Source: an uncultured Oscillospiraceae bacterium
GTDB taxonomy: Bacteria; Bacillota; Clostridia; Oscillospirales; Oscillospiraceae
Assembly: GCA_934591705.1 (NCBI GenBank)
Contig: CAKTPM010000029.1
Location: 1-15,798 of the forward strand
Direction: 5' to 3'
DNA length: 15,798 nt
Part shown: piece after piece, positions 1 through 5,120 of the stretch
Numbering within the stretch: position 1 is the stretch's first letter
Layout: every line of letters starts with the position of its first letter
Made by a program: the position numbers and the translations under genes
Notes under the pieces: generated by a model
The model's database searches: none
What the model was told of the DNA's origin: nothing
What the model saw: only the letters and a program-made list of their open reading frames with translations

Positions 1-84
1 CGGAAGATCCCGGAGGCCGACATTATCATGGAAACGAGAAAAGGCGTAGCACTCAGCTACGCCCCGGAACAGGTTGCGGTATAG
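1..84 (+). CDS. C-terminal tail of an unrecognised protein (partial)
   Basis: The window opens inside a reading frame that gives 27 residues, beginning RKIPEADIIMETRKG, and ends at TAG (82-84). I do not recognise the family from this tail. It belongs with the next gene: the stop codon overlaps the AGGAGGT ribosome site of the recombinase-like gene at 98, so the two are almost certainly one transcript. It is probably cargo or a transfer-module gene of an integrative element that lies mostly left of the window; that is inference from the neighbour alone. Confidence 0.55.
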   Translation, partial: RKIPEADIIMETRKGVALSYAPEQVAV

Positions 85-97
85 GAGGTACGACACG

Positions 98-448
98 ATG
101 AAAGCCTATTTCTATTGCCGCGTCGCTCACGATGATAGCTTTTCTTTGGAACGGCAGGCCGAGGAGCTTCGCCGCTATGCGGAACAAGCCGGGTACACCA
201 TCGTTGGTGTTGCCGCCGAGCATGGCTCTGGAATGACCCTTGACCGTCCGGCTCTGCAAGAAATGATGGAGGCCGTTCTTGCCGGAAAGGTGGATGTGGT
301 GCTGATAAGCAGTCTTGACCGTATAGGGCGGGACTGGGGCATGACAAAGCAGTACATCGACCTGCTGACCGAGCATAAGGTCAAGCTGCTGTGCCTGCGG
401 GAACGGGTGAGCATCGACAGCTCCGGCTTTTCACCATTTTCTACATAA
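98..448 (+). CDS. Short serine-recombinase (resolvase) domain protein lacking the catalytic Ser
   Basis: A 116-residue protein that is only a resolvase N-terminal domain. Family features are clear: YFYCRV near the start, SLERQAEELRRYAEQAGY, a GSG segment, DRPALQEMMEAVLAGKVDVVL, and SLDRIGRD (about residues 79-86). In active serine recombinases the first motif reads Y-x-R-V-S, with Ser as the nucleophile. Here it is CRVAH, so the nucleophile position is Ala, and no helix-turn-helix or zinc-ribbon DNA-binding part follows. The ATG at 98 is preferred over an upstream TTG at 74 because AGGAGGT (83-89) is correctly spaced to it. The last residues (SSGFSPFST) look unlike a family C-terminus and the frame ends at the border with the tRNA-Pro terminator, so truncation at an element boundary is likely. 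It may serve as a regulatory or vestigial protein of an integrative element rather than as a recombinase. Confidence 0.8.
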   Translation: MKAYFYCRVAHDDSFSLERQAEELRRYAEQAGYTIVGVAAEHGSGMTLDRPALQEMMEAVLAGKVDVVLISSLDRIGRDWGMTKQYIDLLTEHKVKLLCLRERVSIDSSGFSPFST

Positions 449-499
449 AAAAGCAGAGTGTCCATTACAGGATACTCAGATCCTATAAGGACACTCTGC
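445..499 (-). terminator. Rho-independent terminator of the tRNA-Pro gene
   Basis: Arms GCAGAGTGTCC (453-463) and GGACACTCTGC (489-499) pair perfectly over 11 bp. The 25-nt loop contains a smaller AGGAT/ATCCT helix. Read on the minus strand the hairpin is followed by six T (447-452), directly downstream of tRNA-Pro. The stop codon of the plus-strand recombinase-like gene lies in the T-run, so the two units converge here. Confidence 0.85.
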
Positions 500-500
500 A

Positions 501-577
501 TGGTCCGAGTGTCGAGATTCGAACTCGAGGCCTCTTGAACCCCATTCAAGCGCGATACCAAACTTCGCCACACCCGG
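501..577 (-). tRNA. tRNA-Pro(GGG)
   Basis: The reverse complement folds as a 77-nt cloverleaf. The acceptor CCGGGTG pairs with CACTCGG (one G-T), the D stem is GCGA/TCGC, and the anticodon stem CTTGA/TCAAG holds loop ATGGGGT with anticodon GGG (541-543). The T arm is TCGAG-TTCGAAT-CTCGA, and discriminator A plus CCA is encoded (501-503). GGG reads CCC and CCU proline codons. The gene is intact although integrative-element genes abut its 3' side; tRNA 3' ends are common attachment sites, but no attachment repeat can be confirmed because the other element end is outside the window. Confidence 0.97.
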
Positions 578-610
578 ATATGTAATTTGCTGTCTCAAAT
601 CAGCTTGCAT

Positions 611-639
611 AGGATAACATACTTTGCTGAGAAATGCAA
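611..639 (-). promoter_or_regulatory. Promoter of tRNA-Pro
   Basis: On the minus strand TTGCAT (639-634) and TATCCT (616-611) are separated by 17 nt, about 30 nt upstream of the mature tRNA 5' end. The region is AT-rich compared with the surrounding DNA. Confidence 0.6.
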
Positions 640-662
640 GCCCTTTTTTCAACTTTTTTTCA

Positions 663-691
663 TTGACAAAGAAAAGTTCTCATGATAATAT
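663..691 (+). promoter_or_regulatory. Promoter of the tRNA-Ser pair
   Basis: TTGACA (663-668) and TAATAT (686-691) have exactly 17 nt between them and lie about 40 nt before the first tRNA-Ser. It is divergent from the tRNA-Pro promoter, with an AT-rich stretch between them. No gene other than the tRNAs can be supported between 578 and 1081. Confidence 0.8.
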
Positions 692-733
692 ATTACCTGC
701 GTTTGAGAGTGTGACCCCTGCGCTTTTGCATAC

Positions 734-821
734 GGAGAGATGGCTGAGTGGTCGATAGCACCGGTCTTGAAAACCGGCGATGTGAAAGCATCCGTGGGTT
801 CGAATCCCACTCTCTCCGCCA
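734..821 (+). tRNA. tRNA-Ser(TGA)
   Basis: An 88-nt class II tRNA. The acceptor GGAGAGA pairs with TCTCTCC, and the anticodon stem CCGGT/ACCGG holds loop CTTGAAA with anticodon TGA (768-770). There is a long variable arm (GATGTGAAAGCATC), T loop TTCGAAT, discriminator G, and encoded CCA. It reads UCN serine codons, chiefly UCA and UCG. Confidence 0.98.
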
Positions 822-846
822 AACGAATACGCAATTCGGCTGATAC

Positions 847-940
847 GCAGAAGTACCCAAGTGGCCGAAGGGGCTCCCCTGCTAAGGGAGTAGGGTGTGT
901 AAAAAGCGCCGCGAGGGTTCAAATCCCTCCTTCTGCGCCA
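847..940 (+). tRNA. tRNA-Ser(GCT)
   Basis: A 94-nt class II tRNA 25 nt after the previous one. The acceptor GCAGAAG pairs with CTTCTGC, and the anticodon stem CTCCC/GGGAG holds loop CTGCTAA with anticodon GCT (881-883). A long variable arm, T loop TTCAAAT, discriminator G and encoded CCA follow. It reads AGC and AGU. The short spacer without a terminator indicates co-transcription with tRNA-Ser(TGA). Confidence 0.98.
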
Positions 941-946
941 AAAAAG

Positions 947-979
947 ACAGGTCATCCCATCGGGATGGCCTGTTTTTTT
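947..979 (+). terminator. Terminator of the tRNA-Ser operon
   Basis: A 12-bp stem (947-958 with 962-973, one G-T pair) closed by a 3-nt ATC loop, followed by a run of seven T (973-979), seven bases after the tRNA CCA. A strong intrinsic terminator. Confidence 0.92.
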
Positions 980-1010
980 CTAATCCATGCATACGCTCTG
1001 CGGTGCAGCA

Positions 1011-1056
1011 CACTATAAAATATACCGGCAGTCCCGTCCGGGGCCTGCCGGTATAT
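1011..1056 (-). terminator. Terminator of degV
   Basis: Perfect 12-bp arms 1020-1031 and 1045-1056 (core TACCGGCAG/CTGCCGGTA) with a 13-nt loop. On the minus strand they are followed by a TTTTATAG tail, and the hairpin begins 26 nt after the degV stop. The T-tract is short but the placement is right. Confidence 0.75.
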
Positions 1057-1081
1057 GCATGTGTGTCAGAGACTCCCGGCC

Positions 1082-1948
1082 TCAGCGGTGATCCCCCAGG
1101 AAGAACAGGGCCAGGGTACCGGGGCCGGAATGGCTGCCGATGACGGGGCCCACATCGAAGATGCGCGCCTGGCTGCGGGCGCCGTGATCCTCACAGAGCA
1201 TGGCGGCCAGGGCCTCGGCATCCTCCCGGCAGTCGCCGTGGCTGATGAAGATGGGGGCGCTCTTGTCCAGCACCGTTTTGCCGTACTGCTCGGCCATGGC
1301 GGCCAGGGAGGCCCGGCGGCCCCGGACCTTGCTCACGGGGATGAGGTGGCCGGCATTGTCCACATGGAGAACGGGCTTGATCTGCAGGAACTGGCCCACG
1401 GCGGCGGCGGTGGGGCTCACGCGGCCCCCGCGCTTGAGATAGGTGAGGTTGTCCACGGTGAACCAGTGGCACAGGCGGAGCTTGTTCTCCTCGGCGAAGG
1501 CGGCGGCCTCCTCCAGGGTAGCGCCGGCGCGCATCTTCTCCACGGTGTGATACAAAAGAAGGCCGAAGCCCGCGGAGGCGCAGAGGGTATCCACCACCTT
1601 GACGGTGCGCTGGGGATAGGCCTCCATCAGCTCCTTGGCGGCAATGGCCGCGGTGTCGCAGGTAGAGCTGAGGCCCGAGGAGAAGCCCAGGTAGCAGATG
1701 TCCAGCCCCTGGCGCAGATAGCCCTCGAAGAAGCTGTGGAAGGTGTCCAGGTTCACGGCGCTGGTACGGGCCACCTCCCCCCGGCGCATGCGGTCATAAA
1801 ACACCGGGGCAGCCATGTCGTTGTTGAGATACACATGGTCATCGCCGTCGAAGGTGAAGTTCAGCTGTGTAAAATCCACGCCCCACTCCCGCAGGAGCTC
1901 GGGGTAGATGTCGCAGGCAGAGTCGGTCAGGATCACATATTTATTCAC
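1082..1948 (-). CDS. DegV family fatty-acid-binding protein (FakB type)
   Basis: A 288-residue protein, normal for DegV. Seen: TDSACD at residues 8-13 (family TDS-x-x-D signature), TSAVN at 62-66, the SSGLSST loop at 90-96 that contacts the carboxyl head group in characterised members, and YLKRGGRVSPTAAAVG, typical of the second half. Family knowledge: FakB proteins bind a fatty acid and present it to the kinase FakA, giving acyl-phosphate for phospholipid synthesis; many clostridial paralogues have unknown lipid specificity. No FakA is in the window. Start is GTG at 1948, chosen because GGGAGGA (complement of 1955-1961) sits at good spacing. It is divergent from a TetR regulator and a lipid kinase, suggesting a shared lipid function and common control. 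The family is secure; the exact ligand is unknown. Confidence 0.92.
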   Translation of the reverse strand: MNKYVILTDSACDIYPELLREWGVDFTQLNFTFDGDDHVYLNNDMAAPVFYDRMRRGEVARTSAVNLDTFHSFFEGYLRQGLDICYLGFSSGLSSTCDTAAIAAKELMEAYPQRTVKVVDTLCASAGFGLLLYHTVEKMRAGATLEEAAAFAEENKLRLCHWFTVDNLTYLKRGGRVSPTAAAVGQFLQIKPVLHVDNAGHLIPVSKVRGRRASLAAMAEQYGKTVLDKSAPIFISHGDCREDAEALAAMLCEDHGARSQARIFDVGPVIGSHSGPGTLALFFLGDHR

Positions 1949-1966
1949 GGTTTTTCCTCCCAGCGG

Positions 1967-1995
1967 TTGACAAATTCGGTTATCACTGATAACAT
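1967..1995 (+). promoter_or_regulatory. Promoter of the tetR-lipid kinase operon
   Basis: TTGACA (1967-1972), 17-nt spacer, TAACAT (1990-1995). The spacer and -10 are occupied by the palindrome described at 1979-1999, so a bound repressor would block it. Confidence 0.75.
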
Positions 1996-1999
1996 CAGT
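1979..1999. promoter_or_regulatory. Overlapping palindromes, probable TetR operator
   Basis: GTTATCA-C-TGATAAC (1979-1993) is a perfect 15-nt palindrome. ACTGAT-AAC-ATCAGT (1985-1999) is a second perfect inverted repeat sharing its right half. Together they cover the plus-strand -10 and abut the minus-strand -10. TetR-family dimers usually bind 15-20 bp palindromes next to their own gene, so this is the obvious site for the neighbouring regulator. Confidence 0.7.
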
Positions 2000-2024
2000 A
2001 TAGCATATTTTCCCGTTTCGTCAA
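1997..2024 (-). promoter_or_regulatory. Promoter of degV
   Basis: On the minus strand TTGACG (2024-2019), 16-nt spacer, TATACT (2002-1997). It faces and interleaves with the tetR promoter, the two -10 boxes being one base apart, so both directions would be controlled together by the operator between them. Confidence 0.65.
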
Positions 2025-2084
2025 GGGTCAAAACACGGCGCGGCCGGCGCAGACCCATGGGGACAGAAGAAAAGGAGCGGAGCC

Positions 2085-2663
2085 GTGGAGAACAACAAGA
2101 CCCTGCCCACCCGGGAGCAGCTGATCCTGGCGGGGGCGGAGGAGCTGAACCGATATGGCGTGGGGGGCTTTTCCACCCGGCGGGTGGCCAAGGCCTGCGG
2201 GCTTTCCTGCGCCGCCCCCTATAAGCACTTCAAGGACACCCACGCCTTCATAGGGGAGATCTTCGGCTATGTGGAGCGGGAGTTCCTCCGGGAGCAGGAG
2301 GAGGTGCTCCGGGCCTGCGCCGGCCAGAGCACCCGGCAGCAGCTGGTGGCGGTGAGCATGGCCTACATCCGGTTTTTGACGGAGCACCCCACCTTCCGCA
2401 GCGTGGTGATGTCCCTCTTTCGGGACTGCCGTGAGGAGTATCACTGCCTCCAGGGGCAGCTGAGCGTGAACGCGGCAAAGCTGGTGGCGCAATACTGCAT
2501 CGAGGCGGGGATACCGCCGGAGACGCAAAAGCGCAAGACCTTCCTCATCCGCTCCCTCATCTACAGCGCGGCTATGTTCTTTGACAGCGGCGAGCTGCCC
2601 TATACGGCGGAAAACCTCACCATGGTGGAAAAGCTGCTGGACCGGGAATTTGACCTGCCCTGA
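2085..2663 (+). CDS. TetR/AcrR family transcriptional regulator
   Basis: 192 residues, typical size. The N-terminal DNA-binding domain is seen as REQLILAGAEELNRYGVGGFSTRRVAKACGLSCAAPYKHFKD (written here in pieces: REQLILAGAEEL at about 10-21, FSTRRVAKACGL at 29-40, PYKHFKD at 45-51), the classic TetR helix-turn-helix with the PYKHF recognition turn. The rest is helical and poorly conserved, as expected for a ligand-binding domain. Start is GTG at 2085 with AAAGGAG (2071-2077) in front. It lies 28 nt before the lipid kinase gene and divergent from degV, with two overlapping palindromes in the shared promoter. I infer autoregulation and control of degV, perhaps by a fatty acid or acyl-CoA; the ligand cannot be read from the sequence. 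Confidence 0.9.
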   Translation: MENNKTLPTREQLILAGAEELNRYGVGGFSTRRVAKACGLSCAAPYKHFKDTHAFIGEIFGYVEREFLREQEEVLRACAGQSTRQQLVAVSMAYIRFLTEHPTFRSVVMSLFRDCREEYHCLQGQLSVNAAKLVAQYCIEAGIPPETQKRKTFLIRSLIYSAAMFFDSGELPYTAENLTMVEKLLDREFDLP

Positions 2664-2691
2664 ACAAAAAGCGACCAAGGAGACCGAAAAA

Positions 2692-3549
2692 ATGGAAAGC
2701 TATACCATCTTATATAATCCCCTGGCGGGCAACGGCACCGGCTACAAGCGGGCAAAGCACCTCAAGCGCCTTCTGAAGGGCAGCCGCCTGCGCTTCCAGG
2801 ACATCACCAAGATCGTGGACTACCGGGACTTCTTCGCCACCCTGCCGGCCTCGGAGCGCATCGTGATCTGCGGCGGCGACGGCACTCTCAACCGCTTTGT
2901 GAACTACTCCCAAGGCGCCCAGCTGCCCAACGATATCTACTGCTGCCCCGGCGGCAGCGGCAACGACTTCATGCACGACTTGGGGCTGCCGGAAACGGAT
3001 ACCCTGGTGTGCATCAATCCCTATCTGCACCACATCCCCACCGTGACCATCAAGGGCCGGAGCTACTGGTTCCTCAACGGCGTGGGCATAGGGCTGGATG
3101 GCTACTGCTGTGAGGAGGGGGAAAGGGCCCGGGGCCGCTCCCGGCGTCCCATCAACTATACCAGGATCGCCCTGGAGGGCCTCTTTTTCCGCTATAAGCC
3201 CAAGAACGCCGTGATCACGGTGGACGGCCGGGAGCACAGCTTCTGCGATGTATGGCTCACCCCCACCATGAACGGCCGCTACTTCGGCGGCGGCATGATG
3301 CCCACCCCGGAGCAGGACCGGCTGAACCCGGAGCACACCGTGTCGGTGATGGTGGTCCACAATGCCGGAAAGCTGAAGGTGGCCTCGGTGTTCCCCAAGA
3401 TCTTCACCGGCGCCCACACCGCCTTCACCCGCTACATCACCATCCTCACCGGCCACGACATCACCGTGCGCTATGACGCCCCCGCCCCGGTGCAGATCGA
3501 CGGCGAGGTCATCCCCGGCGTCACGGAGTACCGGGTGGAGAGCCGCTGA
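2692..3549 (+). CDS. Diacylglycerol/lipid kinase family protein (DagK/YegS type)
   Basis: 285 residues, within the 280-310 usual for the family. Nucleotide-binding motifs are intact: NPLAGNG at 9-15, GGDGT at 61-65, PGGSGND at 86-92. The substrate/metal half is present as GRYFGGGMMPTPEQDR (195-210) and the C-terminal QIDGE (268-272). Such enzymes phosphorylate diacylglycerol or related lipids at the inner membrane face with ATP, returning diacylglycerol to phosphatidic acid and phospholipid synthesis. ATG at 2692 follows AAGGAGA (2677-2683); an in-frame extension to 2581 overlaps tetR and has no ribosome site. It is co-transcribed with tetR and opposite degV. The exact lipid substrate is unproven. 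Confidence 0.9.
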   Translation: MESYTILYNPLAGNGTGYKRAKHLKRLLKGSRLRFQDITKIVDYRDFFATLPASERIVICGGDGTLNRFVNYSQGAQLPNDIYCCPGGSGNDFMHDLGLPETDTLVCINPYLHHIPTVTIKGRSYWFLNGVGIGLDGYCCEEGERARGRSRRPINYTRIALEGLFFRYKPKNAVITVDGREHSFCDVWLTPTMNGRYFGGGMMPTPEQDRLNPEHTVSVMVVHNAGKLKVASVFPKIFTGAHTAFTRYITILTGHDITVRYDAPAPVQIDGEVIPGVTEYRVESR

Positions 3550-3561
3550 AGAATAAGCCCG

Positions 3562-3590
3562 CAGGAGCAGCAGGGATGCTGCTCCTGTTG
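3562..3590 (+). terminator. Hairpin after the lipid kinase gene, probable weak terminator
   Basis: Perfect 11-bp stem CAGGAGCAGCA (3562-3572) with 3577-3587 and a GGGA tetraloop, 13 nt after the stop. The following tract is only TTGCATTT, so termination may be partial. Those same bases form the -35 box of the next promoter. Confidence 0.6.
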
Positions 3591-3616
3591 CATTTCCCGG
3601 CGGCGTGTGGTATAGT
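3588..3616 (+). promoter_or_regulatory. Promoter of the xdhC operon
   Basis: TTGCAT (3588-3593), 17-nt spacer, TATAGT (3611-3616), 26 nt upstream of the chosen ATG. It starts at the base of the preceding hairpin. Confidence 0.65.
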
Positions 3617-3641
3617 GGCGGCAGAAAAAAGGAGGCGCGCC

Positions 3642-4628
3642 ATGGAGGGAATTTTTACCGCCCTGCGGCAGCAGCAGGAAAAGGGAAACGACACGGTTTT
3701 GTGCACCATCACCGCCAGCGCCGGCTCCACGCCCCGGGGTGCCGGCTCCCAGATGCTGGTGGGCCGGGAGGGGCTTTTGTGGGGCACCATCGGCGGCGGC
3801 TCGGCGGAGCTTCGGTCTCTGGAGCTGTGCCAGGCCCTTCTAAGGGAGCGGCACGGCGCCCGGCGTAGCTTTGCCATGCACCCCAACGGCGGCGGCGACA
3901 TCGGCATGGTCTGCGGCGGCGATGTGGAGGTGGATTTCCGCTTTATCCCGGCGGCAGACCCCCTCTGGCGGGAGATAGCCGCCGGGGCCCTGGAGCGGAT
4001 GGCCGCCGGCCGGGGGGGCGCCCTGACCTTAGGCGCCGGCGCCGCCCTTTTGGATGAAAACGGCGCCGCCCTGGCGGGCACGCCGGAGCCGGGGGCCTAC
4101 CGCCTGCCCCTCTGCATAAGAGAGCGGGCGGTGATCTTCGGCGGCGGGCACATCGCCCTGGCCCTGGTGCCGCTGCTGGCCGGGGTGGGCTTCCGGGTCA
4201 CGGTGCTGGATGACCGCCCGGACTTCGCCGTAAGGGAGCGCTTCCCGGCGGCGGAGGCGGTTTTGCGCTGCGACTACGGGCGCATCGCCGAGACCGTGGA
4301 CATCACGCCGGAGGACTATGTGGCGGTGATGACCAACGGCCACCTGGGGGATTTCGAGGTCCAGCGCCAGGCGCTGCCCCGGCACCCGGCCTACATCGGC
4401 GTCATCGGCTCCCGGAGGAAGACCGCCTTTGTCAATGAAAAGCTCCGCCAGGCGGGCATTTCCCAGGCGGATATTGACCGGGTACACACCCCCATCGGCA
4501 TGGCCATTCGGGCGGTGACCCCGGCGGAGATCGCCGTCTCCATCGCCGGGGAGATGATCCTGGCCCGGGCCCTTCAGCGGGATGAAGGCGGAGGCGCCGC
4601 CTGCCCCATGCATACACAGGAAAGCTAA
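3642..4628 (+). CDS. xdhC: XdhC/CoxI family molybdoenzyme maturation protein
   Basis: 328 residues with both halves of the family. The N-terminal XdhC/CoxI domain shows GSTPRGAGSQMLV (28-40), TIGGGSAE (49-56) and MVCGGDVEV (89-97). The C-terminal Rossmann-like domain shows VIFGGGHIA (164-172), VLDDRP (188-193), MTNGH (230-234) and IGVIGSRRK (252-260). XdhC proteins bind molybdenum cofactor and pass it, sulfurated, to xanthine dehydrogenase-like hydroxylases; clostridial members often serve selenium-dependent hydroxylases of purine use. ATG at 3642 is preferred because GGAGG (3631-3635) precedes it; a longer frame from 3576 starts within the previous terminator hairpin. The partner hydroxylase is not in the window. 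It is followed after 12 nt by a cysteine-rich protein gene, forming an operon. Confidence 0.93.
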   Translation: MEGIFTALRQQQEKGNDTVLCTITASAGSTPRGAGSQMLVGREGLLWGTIGGGSAELRSLELCQALLRERHGARRSFAMHPNGGGDIGMVCGGDVEVDFRFIPAADPLWREIAAGALERMAAGRGGALTLGAGAALLDENGAALAGTPEPGAYRLPLCIRERAVIFGGGHIALALVPLLAGVGFRVTVLDDRPDFAVRERFPAAEAVLRCDYGRIAETVDITPEDYVAVMTNGHLGDFEVQRQALPRHPAYIGVIGSRRKTAFVNEKLRQAGISQADIDRVHTPIGMAIRAVTPAEIAVSIAGEMILARALQRDEGGGAACPMHTQES

Positions 4629-4640
4629 AGGAGGAACACC

Positions 4641-4925
4641 ATGAGATTCGACAAAAAGCCCGAGGAGTGCAATTACTCCTTCACCCAGCACAAGAGCTGC
4701 GAGTTTTTCCCCTGCCACAAGACCGAGCATCCCGAGGACTTCAACTGCCTGTTCTGCTACTGCCCCCTCTACACCCTGGGCAGCCGCTGCGGCGGCAGCT
4801 TCGTGTACCTGGAAAACGGCGTCAAGGACTGCTCCAATTGCCTGGTGCCCCACCGCCGGGAGAGCTACAGCTACATCATGAGCAAGTACCCCGAGCTGAT
4901 GGAGCTGGCCAAGAAGAACCGATAA
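4641..4925 (+). CDS. Cysteine-rich small domain protein, probable metal binding
   Basis: 94 residues with nine cysteines (10, 20, 25, 36, 39, 41, 50, 64, 67). The pattern EFFPCH, FNCLFCYCPLY, CGGSF, GVKDCSNCLVPH is that of the cysteine-rich small domain (zf-like) family, conserved in anaerobic bacteria and archaea. No biochemical function is known to me; the spacing of CxxCxC and CxxC with nearby His suggests binding of zinc or an iron-sulfur cluster. It has no signal peptide or membrane segment. The ribosome site AAAGGAGG (4627-4634) overlaps the xdhC stop, so translation is probably coupled. The location hints at a role in metal or cofactor handling for the same molybdoenzyme, but that is inference. 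Confidence 0.88.
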   Translation: MRFDKKPEECNYSFTQHKSCEFFPCHKTEHPEDFNCLFCYCPLYTLGSRCGGSFVYLENGVKDCSNCLVPHRRESYSYIMSKYPELMELAKKNR

Positions 4926-4947
4926 AAAGAAGGGGCTTTTCCGCTCC

Positions 4948-4985
4948 GCAGCACCCCGGCCCTTTGCCCGTGGTGCTGCTTTTTT
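4948..4985 (+). terminator. Terminator of the xdhC operon
   Basis: GCAGCACC (4948-4955) pairs with GGTGCTGC (4972-4979) across a GC-rich 16-nt loop, then TTTTTT (4980-4985). It lies 23 nt after the stop codon. Confidence 0.88.
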
Positions 4986-5015
4986 CGTTTTTTCGGCGTT
5001 TTTTCATACTTTTTA

Positions 5016-5044
5016 TTGACTTATTCACCGACGGCACCTATAAT
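5016..5044 (+). promoter_or_regulatory. Promoter of the diguanylate cyclase gene
   Basis: TTGACT (5016-5021), 17-nt spacer, TATAAT (5039-5044), a near-consensus vegetative promoter preceded by a T-rich stretch. It leaves a leader of about 70 nt before the ATG at 5121. Confidence 0.82.
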
Positions 5045-5120
5045 ATTTTTCACTTCACTCCTGCCGGCCGCAGGGCGACAGGAGCGCCGTCCTTTTGGTG
5101 GGACACATAGGGAGGCAAGC

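Noticed and set aside
391..585. A 64-codon plus-strand frame across tRNA-Pro
   Set aside because: It runs through the terminator and the tRNA; no ribosome site of note.
604..640. CTTGCAT/ATGCAAG inverted repeat in the tRNA-Pro promoter region
   Set aside because: Seven bases only, 23 apart, and explained by the -35 box; probably chance.
649..955. Short minus-strand frames over the tRNA-Ser genes
   Set aside because: They translate the complement of the tRNAs (sequences such as GFEPTDAF and RDLNPRGA are familiar tRNA antisense artefacts).
1055..2224. A 389-codon plus-strand frame across degV and the tetR promoter
   Set aside because: It overlaps degV on the other strand, crosses the divergent promoters, and encodes low-complexity Ala/Gly/His sequence.
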